NCBI GenBank assembly: GCA_032716605.1
Contig: CM064560.1
Span: 12,826,292-12,890,291, forward strand
Direction of reading: 5' to 3'
Length of the DNA: 64,000 bases
From: Paralithodes platypus
Taxonomy: Eukaryota > Arthropoda > Malacostraca > Decapoda > Lithodidae
Positions within the stretch are counted from its first letter, which is position 1. Each line of letters begins with the position of its first letter. A model generated the notes under the pieces. The model was not told the origin of the DNA and searched no databases. It saw only the letters and a list, made by a program, of their open reading frames with translations. Positions 1-11,142 of this stretch are shown here, piece by piece. A program made the position numbers and the translations under genes.

Positions 1-127
1 TTTTTTTTATTTTTAGCATTAACCTAACCAAAAAACCTAACCTAACCTAACCTAATAACCCCCAAATACATTTAGGTTAGGTTAGGTTACGTTTTTTGGT
101 TTGGTTAATGCTAAAAAAATAAATAAA
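1..127. repeat. telomere-type (CCTAA/TTAGG) palindrome
   Basis: The first 57 bases carry CCTAA repeats preceded by a T-rich stretch, and bases 72-127 are close to their reverse complement, with TTAGG repeats followed by an A-rich stretch. The short spacer would let the segment fold into a long hairpin. TTAGG is the usual arthropod telomere repeat. A pure telomere would run in one direction, so this is an interstitial or subtelomeric foldback. Confidence 0.8.
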
Positions 128-288
128 GCCAAGAAAAAAAAAAAATCCGGTGGATAAAAAGTATATAGCAATGAAGCATAACATGATAGGAACCCAAAAC
201 TACCATTAGAAATGAGATCCCAGCTGTCCGGGTTGTCTTAAATTTTTACCAAAAATACATTAGCCTAACCAAACAACCTAACCTAACC

Positions 289-1575
289 GGTGTCACTAAA
301 GTACGAAAAGTAGCGAAATGTAGCGAAAAGTAACGAAAAGTAGAAAAGTAGAAAAGTGTAGCAAAATGTAACGAAACAGACGTACGAATTTAGGGCGGGA
401 ACTTCGGGAAGTTCCAAACAAGCAATTCATCTATAGGACAATCTTGGACTGGTACAATTGAGCTCCAATAATGAACCTCGCAAGCGAAATGTGTAACGAA
501 AAGTAGCGTAAAATGGTGTTCTAAATATAAATAGAACACTATAAATGGCATTCATGTATTTAAAACTCTAGTGCCTATACTAAATATAAAGAAATATTGT
601 GATCACACAAACATAGAAAAATATATTTTAATTGAGCTTAATTTCGATTCATTGCACTTCTGGCTGTTTAAAATTTTAATATTTAATATTTTAAGCTTAT
701 CGGAACATCATCACAACCAGTAATCCGTTCAGACAAAGAAAAAGCTATAAGAAAGGCATCTAGATTCGTGTTTCACAATTCAAACATGATCTCGTGTGAG
801 AGGCATTTGAAAAATAATATGATAGCTCATCTCCGGGATAAAATCGGAGCCACAACCAGAACCCGCGGCATCCTGGTAAAAGCTGTGTTTGGGCCATGTG
901 GAATGACGAGGTCATCATCTCAACCAATATTTGATGAAAAACGAGACATTGCAATGTCACTCATTCTTCAACACAGCCCTTCTTTCAATAACTACTTTCA
1001 AACTCAACTGCTACCAATACTTCAAGAAAACTTCAAAACCGTATACCTAGGCCTGAAGTCCTACCAGGGTGGACAAACAATAATTGTGAGAGCTTGAACC
1101 ATGTTGCTAAAATGAAAGTAGACTGGAGGTCCCAGTCCATTCCAACCTTGATCAACTCCATATATTCCATTGTGGAAAGACACTACACAGATGTCGAACG
1201 GGCTTTCATTGGACGTGGCGACTACCAACTAGTTACCGGATTTGAGAAATTTAATGTTACCCCTGCAGCCTGGACAAACAAAACCGACGACCAAAGACGG
1301 CGCCACAAGGATCGTTTTCAGAAGCATCTAAATATCGCCACTCCACTCTCTTCATCCCAAGATGGGACCCTACATATCTCAACTGCAGCTGCTAAGGGGA
1401 AGAAGCCAGGTCAGGTCAAGCGGAAGCGGGCAGCCACCACCACTACCACTACAAAGTCTACTTCATAATATGAAAGATATCTAACATTGGTTTTAGTACA
1501 GTAATTGTGGTTAAATTTTGCTACATTTCGTTACATTTTGCTACATTTCGTTACTTTTCGTACTTTAGTGACACC
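289..1575 (+). mobile_element. MULE-like DNA transposon with terminal inverted repeats
   Basis: The left end (289 onward) and the reverse complement of the right end (up to 1575) share roughly 50 bases with few differences, starting GGTGTCACTAAAGTAC and continuing as short GTAGCGAAA-type subrepeats. A 15-base direct repeat, CAACCTAACCTAACC, lies immediately outside both ends (274-288 and 1576-1590), so the element sits inside a telomere-type block. Mutator-like elements usually make 8-10 bp duplications, and the repetitive target makes the true length ambiguous. Inside is a broken transposase-like reading frame on the plus strand. The call rests on the inverted repeats plus the protein resemblance. 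Confidence 0.7.
768..1468 (+). pseudogene. MULE/Phantom-like transposase C-terminal fragment, frameshifted
   Basis: Two plus-strand frames overlap at 1094-1097 and read as the two halves of one protein interrupted by a frameshift. The first contains a C-x-x-H segment (CERHLKNNM) followed by a GPCGMT block. The open frame extends upstream of 768 and includes an acidic SDKEKA stretch. The second contains RAFIGRGDYQL and ends in a lysine/arginine and threonine-rich tail. This order resembles the end of the catalytic domain in invertebrate Mutator-like (Phantom-type) transposases, where a cysteine-histidine pair follows the catalytic core. The N-terminal DNA-binding part is missing. The family is inferred by eye, and another DDE transposase is possible. 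Confidence 0.5.
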
Positions 1576-1589
1576 CAACCTAACCTAAC

Positions 1590-2541
1590 CTAGTATTCAT
1601 GTAGTAATGACAGGGGGCAAATAGAAGAAAATATAGCGTCGAAATAGACGGGAACGTAACTGCGAGCGCACATGACGACCGTACGCCCGAAAACTACATC
1701 CATCCCAATAATTTTGATCACATTTATAAAACCCGATATTAATAGAAAAAATGGGCAAGAATGTAGTTATCGGGTGTTCCACCCGTCTTGTTTACACTAC
1801 GCGGACGCTCACCATCATGTTCCCGAATCCCGTCTATTTTGACTGCCTTTGGATACAAAAATACATTACCCTCACCAAACAACCTAACCTAACCTAGTAT
1901 TATAGATTCATAAGTATTTATAGATGATTTATGTTGTATGTCGGTAGTGGTACACCCGGTAACTACATCCATCCCAATTTCCCCAAAAATGCCCATTCCA
2001 ATCAATCTCTTTCGTAAGTTTCGGACATGGATCCTCACTGTTTATAAACGCCTTCTTTATGCAGCTTAATCGATATTTATCCCCTGCTGGCAACATATAG
2101 ATTACGATTTCAATAATTCATGGGGGTGGGGGGGCACAGCCACCCTCAACCCATCGTGTAACCCACACTGAAATTATAACTAAAACCATGAAAACACTAA
2201 TTTCACAAAATCTGAGGGAAAAAACATGTAAAATAAGGGTGCGAGCCTATTCCCTATAATTACCCTTTTGTTAATTAAGCTGGCTTTATCAGGTAAAGAA
2301 AAGAAGGGATGGATGTAGAGTTCGGGCGTACGGTCGTCATTGTTTACATAGGGCGCTCGCCGCGCTCGCACTTACGTTCCCGTCTATTTCGACGCTATAT
2401 TTTCTGCTATTTGCCCCCTGTCATTACTACATGAATACTAGGTTAGGTTAGGTTAGGTTAGGTCAGGTCAGGTCAGGTCAAAATAGACGGGAACATGATG
2501 GGGAAAGGTCCGACGCCACTACGCGTAGTGTAAAAAAGGCT
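1590..2541. repeat. interlocked foldback repeats next to TTAGG blocks
   Basis: Segment 1590-1706 is the inverted counterpart of 2306-2441, sharing CGAAATAGACGGGAACGT and CGTACGCCCGAA-type stretches. A second pair, 1785-1843 with 2476-2540, shares CCCGTCTATTTTGAC and a CTACGCG stretch. The arms are ordered A-B-A'-B', so the two inverted repeats interlock rather than nest. A GGATGTAGT/CGGGCGTAC unit recurs near 1680, 1952, 2310 and 2545. No open frame inside is convincing. It is probably two or more overlapping non-autonomous foldback elements. Confidence 0.7.
2439..2480 (+). repeat. (TTAGG)n changing to (TCAGG)n
   Basis: About four TTAGG-type units are followed directly by about four TCAGG-type units with no intervening sequence. 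TTAGG is the ancestral arthropod telomere unit, and TCAGG is a variant known from some insects. The block abuts the foldback arms at 1590-2541. Confidence 0.8.
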
Positions 2542-3266
2542 GGCGGTACGCCCGATCACTACATCCTACCCGAAAAGAATGCATGTAGGCCTAAGTCTTA
2601 TAATCGTTAACTTTTTTGTGTAATTTGTTACAGTTGTTTTAGGCATTGTCATAGCTGACTCGATATTGTGAACGTTGACATTTTTCTTTTAGTAATACTG
2701 TGCTTTTATCGGCAGGTTCCAAGACCATGTCAGGTCAGTCGGCATCTGAGTACCAATCTTCTTCCGAGTCAGACTGATCATCCTCCATCCAAGAAGATGT
2801 GTGCCTCGAACTTCTCAAAGTCTTCCACCATCAGTCGTGTTTCTTCAAGGCAATCAGAAAAGGCACAAGTAATTGTAGCATTTTGCTATATACAATTATA
2901 TACCGGTACCTGTATATATTTTGCATATATATTAGACTGTATAGTGTATACCTTCTACGACCCTCTACCCTAGTGTTATAAGAGTTGTTGTCACACCAAG
3001 TACCAGTAGGACAGCAGTCTTCCAGACTTTGTCTAGCCCCAGGATTGCTTCTAATAGCTTACCTGGTATGTACCATAATTTAATTGCTTTTACAATATCA
3101 CATTAAGGAACTTCAATCTTTTGCCACTTATTAAAAGGTGCACCATACTACTACTTGGGCAGTTTAGATGTTTTAATGTATTCCTGTGATAGCGTTAGAA
3201 CTAAGTAAATGGTTTCTGTATTTGACCTTTTATTATAATAATTCTCTTGACATATTGTACTTTCAG

Positions 3267-3358
3267 ATGTGGATGCCACTGGTGAAGTGAATGCGGGGAC
3301 AATTACAGATATGAGAGCCGTTAGCAGTGTGGAGACCGTCGCCTCTCCTGTCAATGGT
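3267..3358 (+). other. possible exon (weak)
   Basis: An AG acceptor after a TTTC run at 3261-3266 and a GTAAGG donor at 3359 bracket a frame open for about 30 codons (DVDATGEVNAGT... ending SPVNG). Upstream, 2717-2871 is another serine-rich open stretch bracketed by AG and GTAATT. No product is recognised and chance is a real alternative. It lies directly before a Penelope-like relic, so it could also be degraded repeat sequence. Confidence 0.2.
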
Positions 3359-3369
3359 AAGGTTATCAT

Positions 3370-4310
3370 TTTTCCGTTTCTTTAACTATTATTGGAGTGT
3401 TGACAATTCGTTAGAAGTTATTGATAAAATAAATACCATGCCGAAAGTTACCTCGGTACATAGCTTCGACTTTTCAACTTTGTATACCAATTTGCCTTTA
3501 GATTTAGTATATTCAGAGCTTTGCTTTATTATAGATTTGCACTTTGACAGGTTCGTTGGGAATGGTAATTATTTCATAAATGTTTATACATATTTTAATA
3601 ATGCATCACTTAGCTCTACTCCCACTAGTTCAGTATATTATGATAGAACTAAACTTAAAAATGCCCTTAAATTCCTCCTTTTCAATACTTATGTTAGATT
3701 CGGGCCTTACATTTTCAAACAAATATTAGGAAATCCTATGGGTGGAAATGCTAGCCCTTTAATTGCAGATTTATTCTTGCTTGCTTTAGAATTTAAATAT
3801 ATAAAAGACTTAGTTGACAGTAGCAAGAAAAATAAAATCCCAGAAAAATTAGCACTTTCTAAATTGTTAACTAATAATAGTAGATATATTGATGATATTC
3901 TCGTTTGCAATTTGTTAAATTTTAATCAAGTTGCGAAACTTATTTATACTAATTCTACTCCCCTCACACAATGTAAAGTAAATGATGAAGTTGAAAATTT
4001 TCTTGATATAAATATTAATTGATATTAATGAACAGCGCATACTTAAAGTATATCACAAAGTTGATGATTTTAATTTTAACGTAATAAACTTTCCTTTCCC
4101 TAATAGTAATATCGATAGTAAAATAACGTACAATTGTTTTTATTCCCAGTTAATAAGATTTTGTAAAATTTGCACTAAAGTAGATGACTTCTGGGCTAGA
4201 GCTAGGTTACTATACAGACTCTTAGTAGACAGAGGTTTTGAGGCAAGTAAATTGTTACATAAATTTAATCTTTTTAGGGTCAATTATTGTGACTATTCTA
4301 AAATTTGACA
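3370..4310 (+). pseudogene. Penelope-like element reverse transcriptase, truncated and frameshifted
   Basis: The frame to 4022 encodes the core of a Penelope-like reverse transcriptase. A VDNSLEVIDKINT segment leads to motif A FDFSTLYTNLPL, then GNPMGGNASPLIADLFLL, then the catalytic RYIDDILV. A stop at 4020-4022 and a frame change follow. The adjacent frame continues with CFYSQLIRFCKIC and DFWARARLLYRLL, which match the thumb region usual for this class. The N-terminus is missing and I see no GIY-YIG endonuclease after about 4310. It is a dead 5'- and 3'-truncated copy, AT-rich like its surroundings. Confidence 0.8.
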
Positions 4311-4700
4311 TAAATAATTTTAATCAAGCATTTTTAACTGGAAGTATAACCGCTGCTTACTTTTTGTCTGTTTGTATTTATTGTTTATCTTTTTCTATTA
4401 TTAATATTGATGATATATTTCCTATGGGATAAAATGTGGTCTATGGGGTTATCAACCCCGGAGAATTCAGAAATCAACACCATTTGGGTCTGTGATGTCG
4501 GGAAGTGCTCCAATTCGGGTATGTGATATTTTCCGGGTTAAATCCTATGATAGAAAGCGAGATGATGGGTCGACCTCTAAATATCATTGTATCGCGATGA
4601 AATTTTGCACACAAGGAGAGGAATGCAACACGAAAAACCCCAGCAGTGTGGAGAAAGGACCAGTGCACTTTGAAATTTTACCCCCTCTTCTTGGACCACC

Positions 4701-4703
<3 letters not shown>

Positions 4704-4778
<75 letters not shown>
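4704..4778. repeat. (TA)n microsatellite
   Basis: An uninterrupted TA dinucleotide run of about 75 bases. Apparent peptides of alternating isoleucine and tyrosine here are artefacts of the repeat. Confidence 0.95.
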
Positions 4779-4779
<1 letters not shown>

Positions 4780-5684
4780 CACAAAATAGCGCATTTGAAA
4801 AAATACACCCTTCATGATTTCGATGGAGAATTTTGGTAGACCTTTCCTTTTTCATCATCAACAACTGACAGCTATATATCATCAACAACTGACATCTATA
4901 TATGACCATACGTAATGCCATGAACAGTACTAATCATACCTATTTACTAGTATTTAGTGACGAAGCCGGAGAGTCGGGAGAAAGTTCGATCACAATTCAC
5001 AACAACATGTGGAATAATACACGAAGCTTACGCGGGAAAATCTTTTGTATCATATAGGCTACCATATTATGTTGACCAACGAATATAGAAGACTTCGAAA
5101 GGCAGAGATTGAAAGGGGTTAATACATTATGCATAGAGACTCCATTGATGAAGTAAAACAATTAAAATAAGTTGATTTTGGAAAATATGGGTAAAGAGGA
5201 ACTAGTTCTTGCAGCGAACGAAAATATTGGTTATGAGGCAAGACAGGCTGCCTGGAGATATCGTATTCGTTATGTCCAAGAACATCTGTGATTTCTTTAC
5301 TTCACAAAGTAATATATACAAATAAATTAAGTAAAACTAGATATTTAGGTAATTTTACTACATATATATTTATTGTTTAAAACTGTTATAGCCGAATGCC
5401 TGCACAGCGACGAATAATCCTGTCTTAGTATAATAAAACAAATTTTAATTTTAATGTTTTGAGTTTATAATCGTATTCGAAAGGCGAGTTAAATAAATTG
5501 TTATTAAATAAAATTTGTCTTATCTACATTAATTAATTTATAACGTTCAATGAACACGAAAACAAAAAAAGCTTTTCAAACGTGTCTGAGATTTCCAAAT
5601 TCCAAGGCACGATAAGTGCCTTTCAGCGTCCTGAGAAAAACGTTCGTTTAAGGCTCGTGAACATTTGCTTCCGGGAGGTTAATA
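4779..5684. other. unassigned AT-rich sequence
   Basis: No coding frame, RNA gene or clear inverted repeat was recognised. Near 4861-4905 a short ATCAACAACTGACA unit occurs twice. ACGTT motifs begin near the right edge, where the tandem array starts. Confidence 0.5.
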
Positions 5685-6330
5685 CTAACATACTACATGC
5701 ACTTAACACGTGTTTAGAACATACTCGTGACATCCTCTAAAACATTACGTTACGATCATTCAGAGACGAACTAACACAATGGTATTTGTAACTACAAAAT
5801 ACGTCAAAATAGTGCTGGTATGGTAATGTTACAACGTTTCCAAAAATATGACACAAATGTATTCATTAAAGGTTGTAATATAACATAAGTTAATGACCTT
5901 AAGTGCATATAATTTGTGCCATATCATCATCAAGACGTTGTTACTACATAATTGGTTAGTAATTACGAATATTGTTCTATAATGTACGGACTACAACGTT
6001 TGTTACATCTATGAGACGTTCCACATTATAAATATATAATGTAATTATGTACCCTGTATTCAACAAACAGAAAGGACGTAAATATTTCGTTGTTAGTACA
6101 AATAATAAAATTGTTGATCTTTGTCATGTGATAACATACCTACAACGTCAATTTATATGTTGTTAGCACGTAAAGATGACACTAATTTAAAACCTTCAAT
6201 ATGAAACGTAAGGAAAACGTTAATAGTTAGTAACATTAGACGTATTTTCAGAACTAAATTTTTCACGTGACAAAAATATGTGTAGAAAACGTACTGCAAA
6301 AGTTAATACTAACATACAACCTACACTTAA

Positions 6331-6539
6331 CCCCTTCTGTACCGGCGACATATTTTTAACTTTAATCTGGCTACTATTAGACGATATTATTAAGTTTATG
6401 TAGGTCCTTGAGCAATAAACAGGCTTCCAACTATCTCATTTAACCATTTTTCCCACCACAGACCTTCTTAAGCTGCATAAAATCGTGTGTATAATTATAG
6501 CTAGAATAAAACTAGAAAGACGTTGTGGTATAGAAGGGG
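6331..6539. mobile_element. piggyBac-like MITE with TTAA duplication
   Basis: The ends read CCCCTTCTGTACC at the left and GGTATAGAAGGGG at the right, inverted with one mismatch. TTAA flanks both sides (6327-6330 and 6540-6543). Removing the element leaves CACTTAACACGTG, which matches the intact satellite monomer near 5700. TTAA targets and ends starting CCC fit piggyBac-type elements. It is 209 bp and non-coding. A diverged relative with the same interior (CTTCTTAAGC...ATAAAATCG) lies near 21145-21350. Confidence 0.75.
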
Positions 6540-6561
6540 TTAACACGTGTTTAGGACATAC

Positions 6562-8374
6562 TGTGACGCCTGCAGCTCAGCAGAACGCCACGTGGGCTCA
6601 GCCGCTCGCTTGGCCACTCGCTAGCACTCGCCGGGGCAAGGTATTTGGCTACAGTCTGTCTACAATGTTGTTCTTTCTTTCATAGTGTTCGTGTTGTTAC
6701 AGACAGTCCCGTGGAGGTCTTTGTTTTCGTCTGTGACAACGGGAAGCATTTTATATCATGAGTTGAACATAGGATGCATTGTATATAGTTAAGGAGAGAG
6801 AATAATATAGGCAGTGGGGTGGTAGTGTGTGCGAGCGTATACATGTGCTGCCTCCCCCCTGGCTTTGTAGGCTTGCACGCGTGCCGTCTCGCGCCTCTTG
6901 ATTGGCTGGTGGTTCCTGGCGCCTTCTGCAGCCCTGCTGCCTGGTGACGTGGCAGCCTGTGATTGGCTGACCACCATGCCTTTGTGTGTGATCCTGGAGG
7001 GGTCCCGAGGAGTTCCATCCTCAGAGCTTGCCTGACCAGCATACCCTTCACATATCCCTTGCATCTGTCTCCCGACTTCTACCTATAGAGCACTTTCTCT
7101 CTCTCAACTTCTTACCTCTCATTCTTCCACTCTATTTAATATCATAACTTCCCTTTGGTTCTGCACGATTTCATATATCGGCCATCGTATTATATGCTGA
7201 AGCTCTCGGATAACCCATGTTTAGTTAGGCATTTTGGAAGGGTTGCCATTTTTGTCTGTAGAGGTTTGACACACTCACGGTGTCTCCCTTCCTGTATCGT
7301 GGTGGTCTGCTGGGGGATTTAATGCTAGACTGGGATAAGGCTACTGGTGTTGTGATTTGCGATGTGTACTAGATTTTGTTGAACCTGTACAATCGCAACG
7401 GAGACGTGGGAAGCCTAGGTGGTCTTTCTGACTGTGTACCTTGTGAGTTTAGCGCTGTGTTGCGAGTGAGGGCTTTTGCCTCTGCCACCCAACACTGTGC
7501 TAACTCGTTTGCTTTGACTTTGAGAGGGTCGCCAGGAGAGAACCAGATACTAGCGATCTGGATCTCTCAAGAGAGCACCCCGTCAATTAACGTAATTTGG
7601 CCGCTCAGCCTTAAGGACTTCGCTAGGCTACGAGCCGCTTGCTCAGCCATTGTTTCCTAGCCTACTACATCCCAGCTAGACTTTATTTCTAGCAGACACC
7701 AGATTTAGATTATAAACTCTTTCTGTTATGTATGCATTATTATTCACGGCATTTATTAGTCTAGGTTGTTGTTGAGTTGCACAACCCTAGTAGGCTGTTT
7801 CGTTGATGAGGAAGTACTTCTTTTGCTGTTTGAGTTCCTACTATTGCGCAGTTATTATTCCCGTGCCAGTTAACCCTATATGTCCTTACAATTGTCCTAT
7901 CCTGTTCCTGCTTTATACTACAGTTCAAAATCCGATACGATCATCTTACCGCAGCATCAGACTTTCTTCAGAAGATTCCTGATCGATGCTTTGGGACTTT
8001 CGTTCACTTTCTTTAGTATAGGAGTGACAGTTCATTATTGTTTAGAGTAACTTTAAATATACCTTCTTCTAGTTTGCATTAAATCATTGCAGTGATTTAA
8101 TTAAGATCTCTATCTTTCCCTAGTATACCTTATTACCGTAATTGTATGTTGTTGTGATCAGGCTGTATCAGAGATCATCAGCCTGTAGTAGTAGTGCACT
8201 TATACTGAGTTATAGGATACCCCGTTATCGCAGATTTAACTCTGGAGGGTATAGGTGTTTTTGTGCGCCGGCATTATAAATTCAGGGGTTGGATCTAGTG
8301 TTACCGTTGTGGCTGTGTGCTTTCCTAGTCCAATGATTAAGAGCCCTTGTTTTATACGAGCCCCGGTCGTAACA
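6562..8374 (+). mobile_element. solo LTR, about 1.8 kb, 4-bp target duplication
   Basis: The segment starts TGTGACGCC and ends GTCGTAACA, giving TG...CA termini. ATAC flanks both sides (6558-6561 and 8375-8378), and the surrounding satellite reads through once the segment is removed. The composition is more GC-rich than the host array. A CT-rich tract is followed by a TATA-like TATTTAAT near 7133-7140, a likely promoter. The small open frames inside look like chance. A related LTR lies at about 38065-39773. A 4-bp duplication fits a Ty3/Gypsy-type element, but no internal region is present to confirm the superfamily. Confidence 0.75.
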
Positions 8375-10205
8375 ATACTCAATAAGTCCTCTTAATACAT
8401 TACGTTACAAATGTAACCATAATAATACCCATCATTAAAATGTTGTTCCCTTACATATCTAATAGCTTTATGAAATTATATAGTGTCAAAACGTAGTTGT
8501 AACATTCTGCCGGTAAATATCAGTGGTTTTATACGTATCTTATACATAGTTATTTTTATTTTATTTTATTTTTGATTTTGTTTTTGTACATCTATACTAC
8601 ATGCCAAATCGGAAATTATGTAATGTTAGAGGGCAACTTGCATTGGACGAACAGCAAGGATGTACAAAAGACGTTGTTAGTACAAATAATAGAAACGGTA
8701 ATATTTGTCATTTGATAACATACAATGTCTATATTGATGTTGTGAGGACATAGATTATACTAATTATAAACCATAAAAAAAACATGTCAGGAAAACGTGA
8801 ATAGTCGGTAACATGAGACGTTTTCTCAGTACTAAAATAACACGTAAGACCCATTTGTGTGGAAGACGTAAGGTAAAAGTTAATAGTGACGTTATGTTAA
8901 TACTAACATACTACATAGACTTTACACGTTTTTAGGACACACTCAAGAAATCCTCTAAATCATTACGGTACGACCATTCAGAGACGAACTAACACAATGT
9001 TATTGGTACCTACAAAATAGTGCAGGTATGGTAATGTTAAAACGTTTACAAAAATATGTCGCAAATATATTTATTTAAGGTTGTAATATAACATAAGTTA
9101 ATGACCTTAAGTGCATATAGTTTGAAAACGTTGTTACTACGTAATTGGTTAGTAATACGGATATTGTTCTATAATGTACGGACTTGGTCGTTTTTTACGT
9201 CTATGGGACGTGCCACATTAGAAATTAAATGTAATTATGTAACCTGTATTGAACAAACAGCAAGGACGAAAATATGATGTTGCTAGTACAAATATTATAA
9301 ATGTTGATCTTTGTCATGTAATATCATACTTACAACGTCAATCTATATGTTGTTAGCACGTAAAGATGACACCAATTTAAAACCTTCAATATGAAATGTA
9401 AGGAAAACGTTAATAGTTAGTAACATTAGACGTATTTTCAGAACTAAAATGTGCACGTAACAAAAATATGTGTAGAAAACGTACTGCAAAAGATAATAGT
9501 GACGTTATGTTAATTCTAACATAATACATACAATTAACAATTTTTTAGGACATACTCAAGACGTCCTTTAATACATTACGTTACAGATGTAACTATAATC
9601 TTCTCCATCATTAAAATGTTCTTCCCTAGCATATCTAATAGCTATTTTAGACGATATAGTGTCAACACATATTCTGCTGGTAAATATGAGTGGTTTTATA
9701 CGTATCTTATGCTATTTTTATTTTATTAAGTTATTATTATTTGTTTTTGTTTTTGTACATCTATATTACATGCCAAATCGGAAATTATGTAATGTTGGAG
9801 TGCAACTTGCATTGGACGAACAGCACTTACGTAAATAAGACGTAGTTTGTACAAATATTAGAAACGGTAATCTGTGTCATATGATAACATACTTACAACG
9901 TTTATATTTATGTTGTGAGGACATAGAGATTATACTAATTATAAACCATAAAAATGACAAGTAAGGAAAACGTGAATAGTCGGTAACATGAGACGTCTTT
10001 TCAGTACTAAAATAACACGTAAGAAACATTTGTGTGGAAGACGTAAGGTAAAAGTTAATAAAGACGTTATGTTAATACTAACATACTACATAGACTTTAC
10101 ACGTTTTTAGGACTCACTCAAAAAGTCCTCTAAAATATTACGTTACGATCATTCAGAGACGAACTAGCACAATGTTATTGGTATCTACAAAATACGTAAT
10201 TTAAT

Positions 10206-10655
10206 TACCGAAACTTGGACTAGTAAACTATTGGTTGAACAAATAATATACTGTATACATGTCCATTATACAATTAATGTTGGAACGATTTTAAGATCAA
10301 CTACCTCTCGTTCAGTATGTGTGACGTCCTTTCTATTTTATTATATCTATATACTGTATAGGTGATTATATATAGCATATGAAGGATCTGTAATAGATAT
10401 AAAGTTTTATTACGATGGTATTAGCATTACAGTTGCAAGATGACCTATTTCAACTGAACAATGAACTTTAATAAACTCCTAGCTCCAAGTACGAATATAG
10501 TGCTATATGGCACTATATTTAAACTGTACAAAACCGTCTATTATTAGCCAGAACCACCAATGCTACTAGGGTTCAACAAAGTTTTACAGATGTAACAATA
10601 ATTGTGTTCATCATTAAACTGTTTTTACCTAGCATATTTACTCTCTCTCTCTCTC
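10206..10655. other. end of tandem array and unassigned sequence
   Basis: No gene was seen. A perfect 10-bp stem (AATATAGTGC, 10494-10503, with 10510-10519) forms a small palindrome. Segment 10565-10640 matches the start of satellite monomer B. A short (CT)n run leads into the LINE fragment. Confidence 0.5.
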
Positions 10656-11142
10656 TCAATCTCTTGTGGCACTTTGGTGCTGCCGACTGGGAGGCTCTCG
10701 GCAGTACTTCTTTGATTTCCCATGGAATGACTTGCTTCCTAAGCCGGGGACCCTCGGGGAGTGCTGAACATATTACCGAGGTAATCCTCTCGGGTATGGA
10801 AGCATACATTCCATTTTCTTTATCTCAGTCTAATGCTAAAAAATCTTGGTTTACTCACGCTTGTTCTACTGCTGTCCGCAACAAGGAGGAAGCATTCAAA
10901 CGGTACTGTCGCTTTCAAATTCAAGAATCTCATACTTCCTATGTTTCTGCCCAGAATCAAGCCAAATCTGTTCTTCGACTTGCCTAACACTCTTTCATCA
11001 ATAATAAATGCACTGAACTATCCAACTCTAGCTCTTCCCAAGCTCTCTGGCATATAGCCAAAAGCCTCTCCAACAATTTGTTTTCCTTGTCTTTCCCTCC
11101 CCTTTTCCACCCTGACGACACCACCATCACTTCTTCCTACCT
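10656..11142 (+). pseudogene. Jockey-type LINE ORF2 fragment (older sense copy, part 1)
   Basis: The frame encodes LWHFGAADWEAL, then [12 protein letters not shown] and the region between endonuclease and reverse transcriptase ([28 protein letters not shown], then FINNKCTE in another frame). Several frameshifts are present. The same segment, better preserved, occurs at 30,940-31,180. The copy breaks at about 11142 where a CR1-type element is inserted, and it resumes at about 14857. Confidence 0.75.

Larger units (their letters stand above)
5685..10205 (+). repeat. ACGT-rich dimeric tandem repeat array
   Basis: Two related monomers alternate. Type A is at about 5685-6305, 8890-9515 and 10070-10205 (partial). 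Type B is at about 8375-8890 and 9515-10070, with a leftover near 10565-10640. A to A is about 1.18 kb. The second halves of A and B resemble each other (shared TAGTACAAATAAT, GGAAAACGT and GTAACAT-type blocks), so the base monomer is roughly 0.6 kb and the array a dimer. ACGT tetramers recur every 20-60 bases; I count about 15 in the first A copy. No protein is encoded. Two later insertions, 6331-6539 and 6562-8374, split one B copy. Confidence 0.75.

Noticed and set aside
1..127. True chromosome end
   Set aside because: TTAGG and CCTAA units face each other in a short palindrome and are followed by unique and transposon sequence.
4577..4921. 114-codon minus-strand frame
   Set aside because: Its centre is an isoleucine/tyrosine run from the (TA)n microsatellite.
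6680..7064. Minus-strand frames of 91-123 codons
   Set aside because: They read antisense through the solo LTR and overlap each other without motifs.
7376..7660. 94-codon plus-strand frame
   Set aside because: It lies inside the solo LTR, with no recognisable motif and no counterpart frame in the related LTR at 38065.
5685..10205. CRISPR array
   Set aside because: Units are hundreds of bases long and vary throughout, with no short identical repeats and unique spacers.
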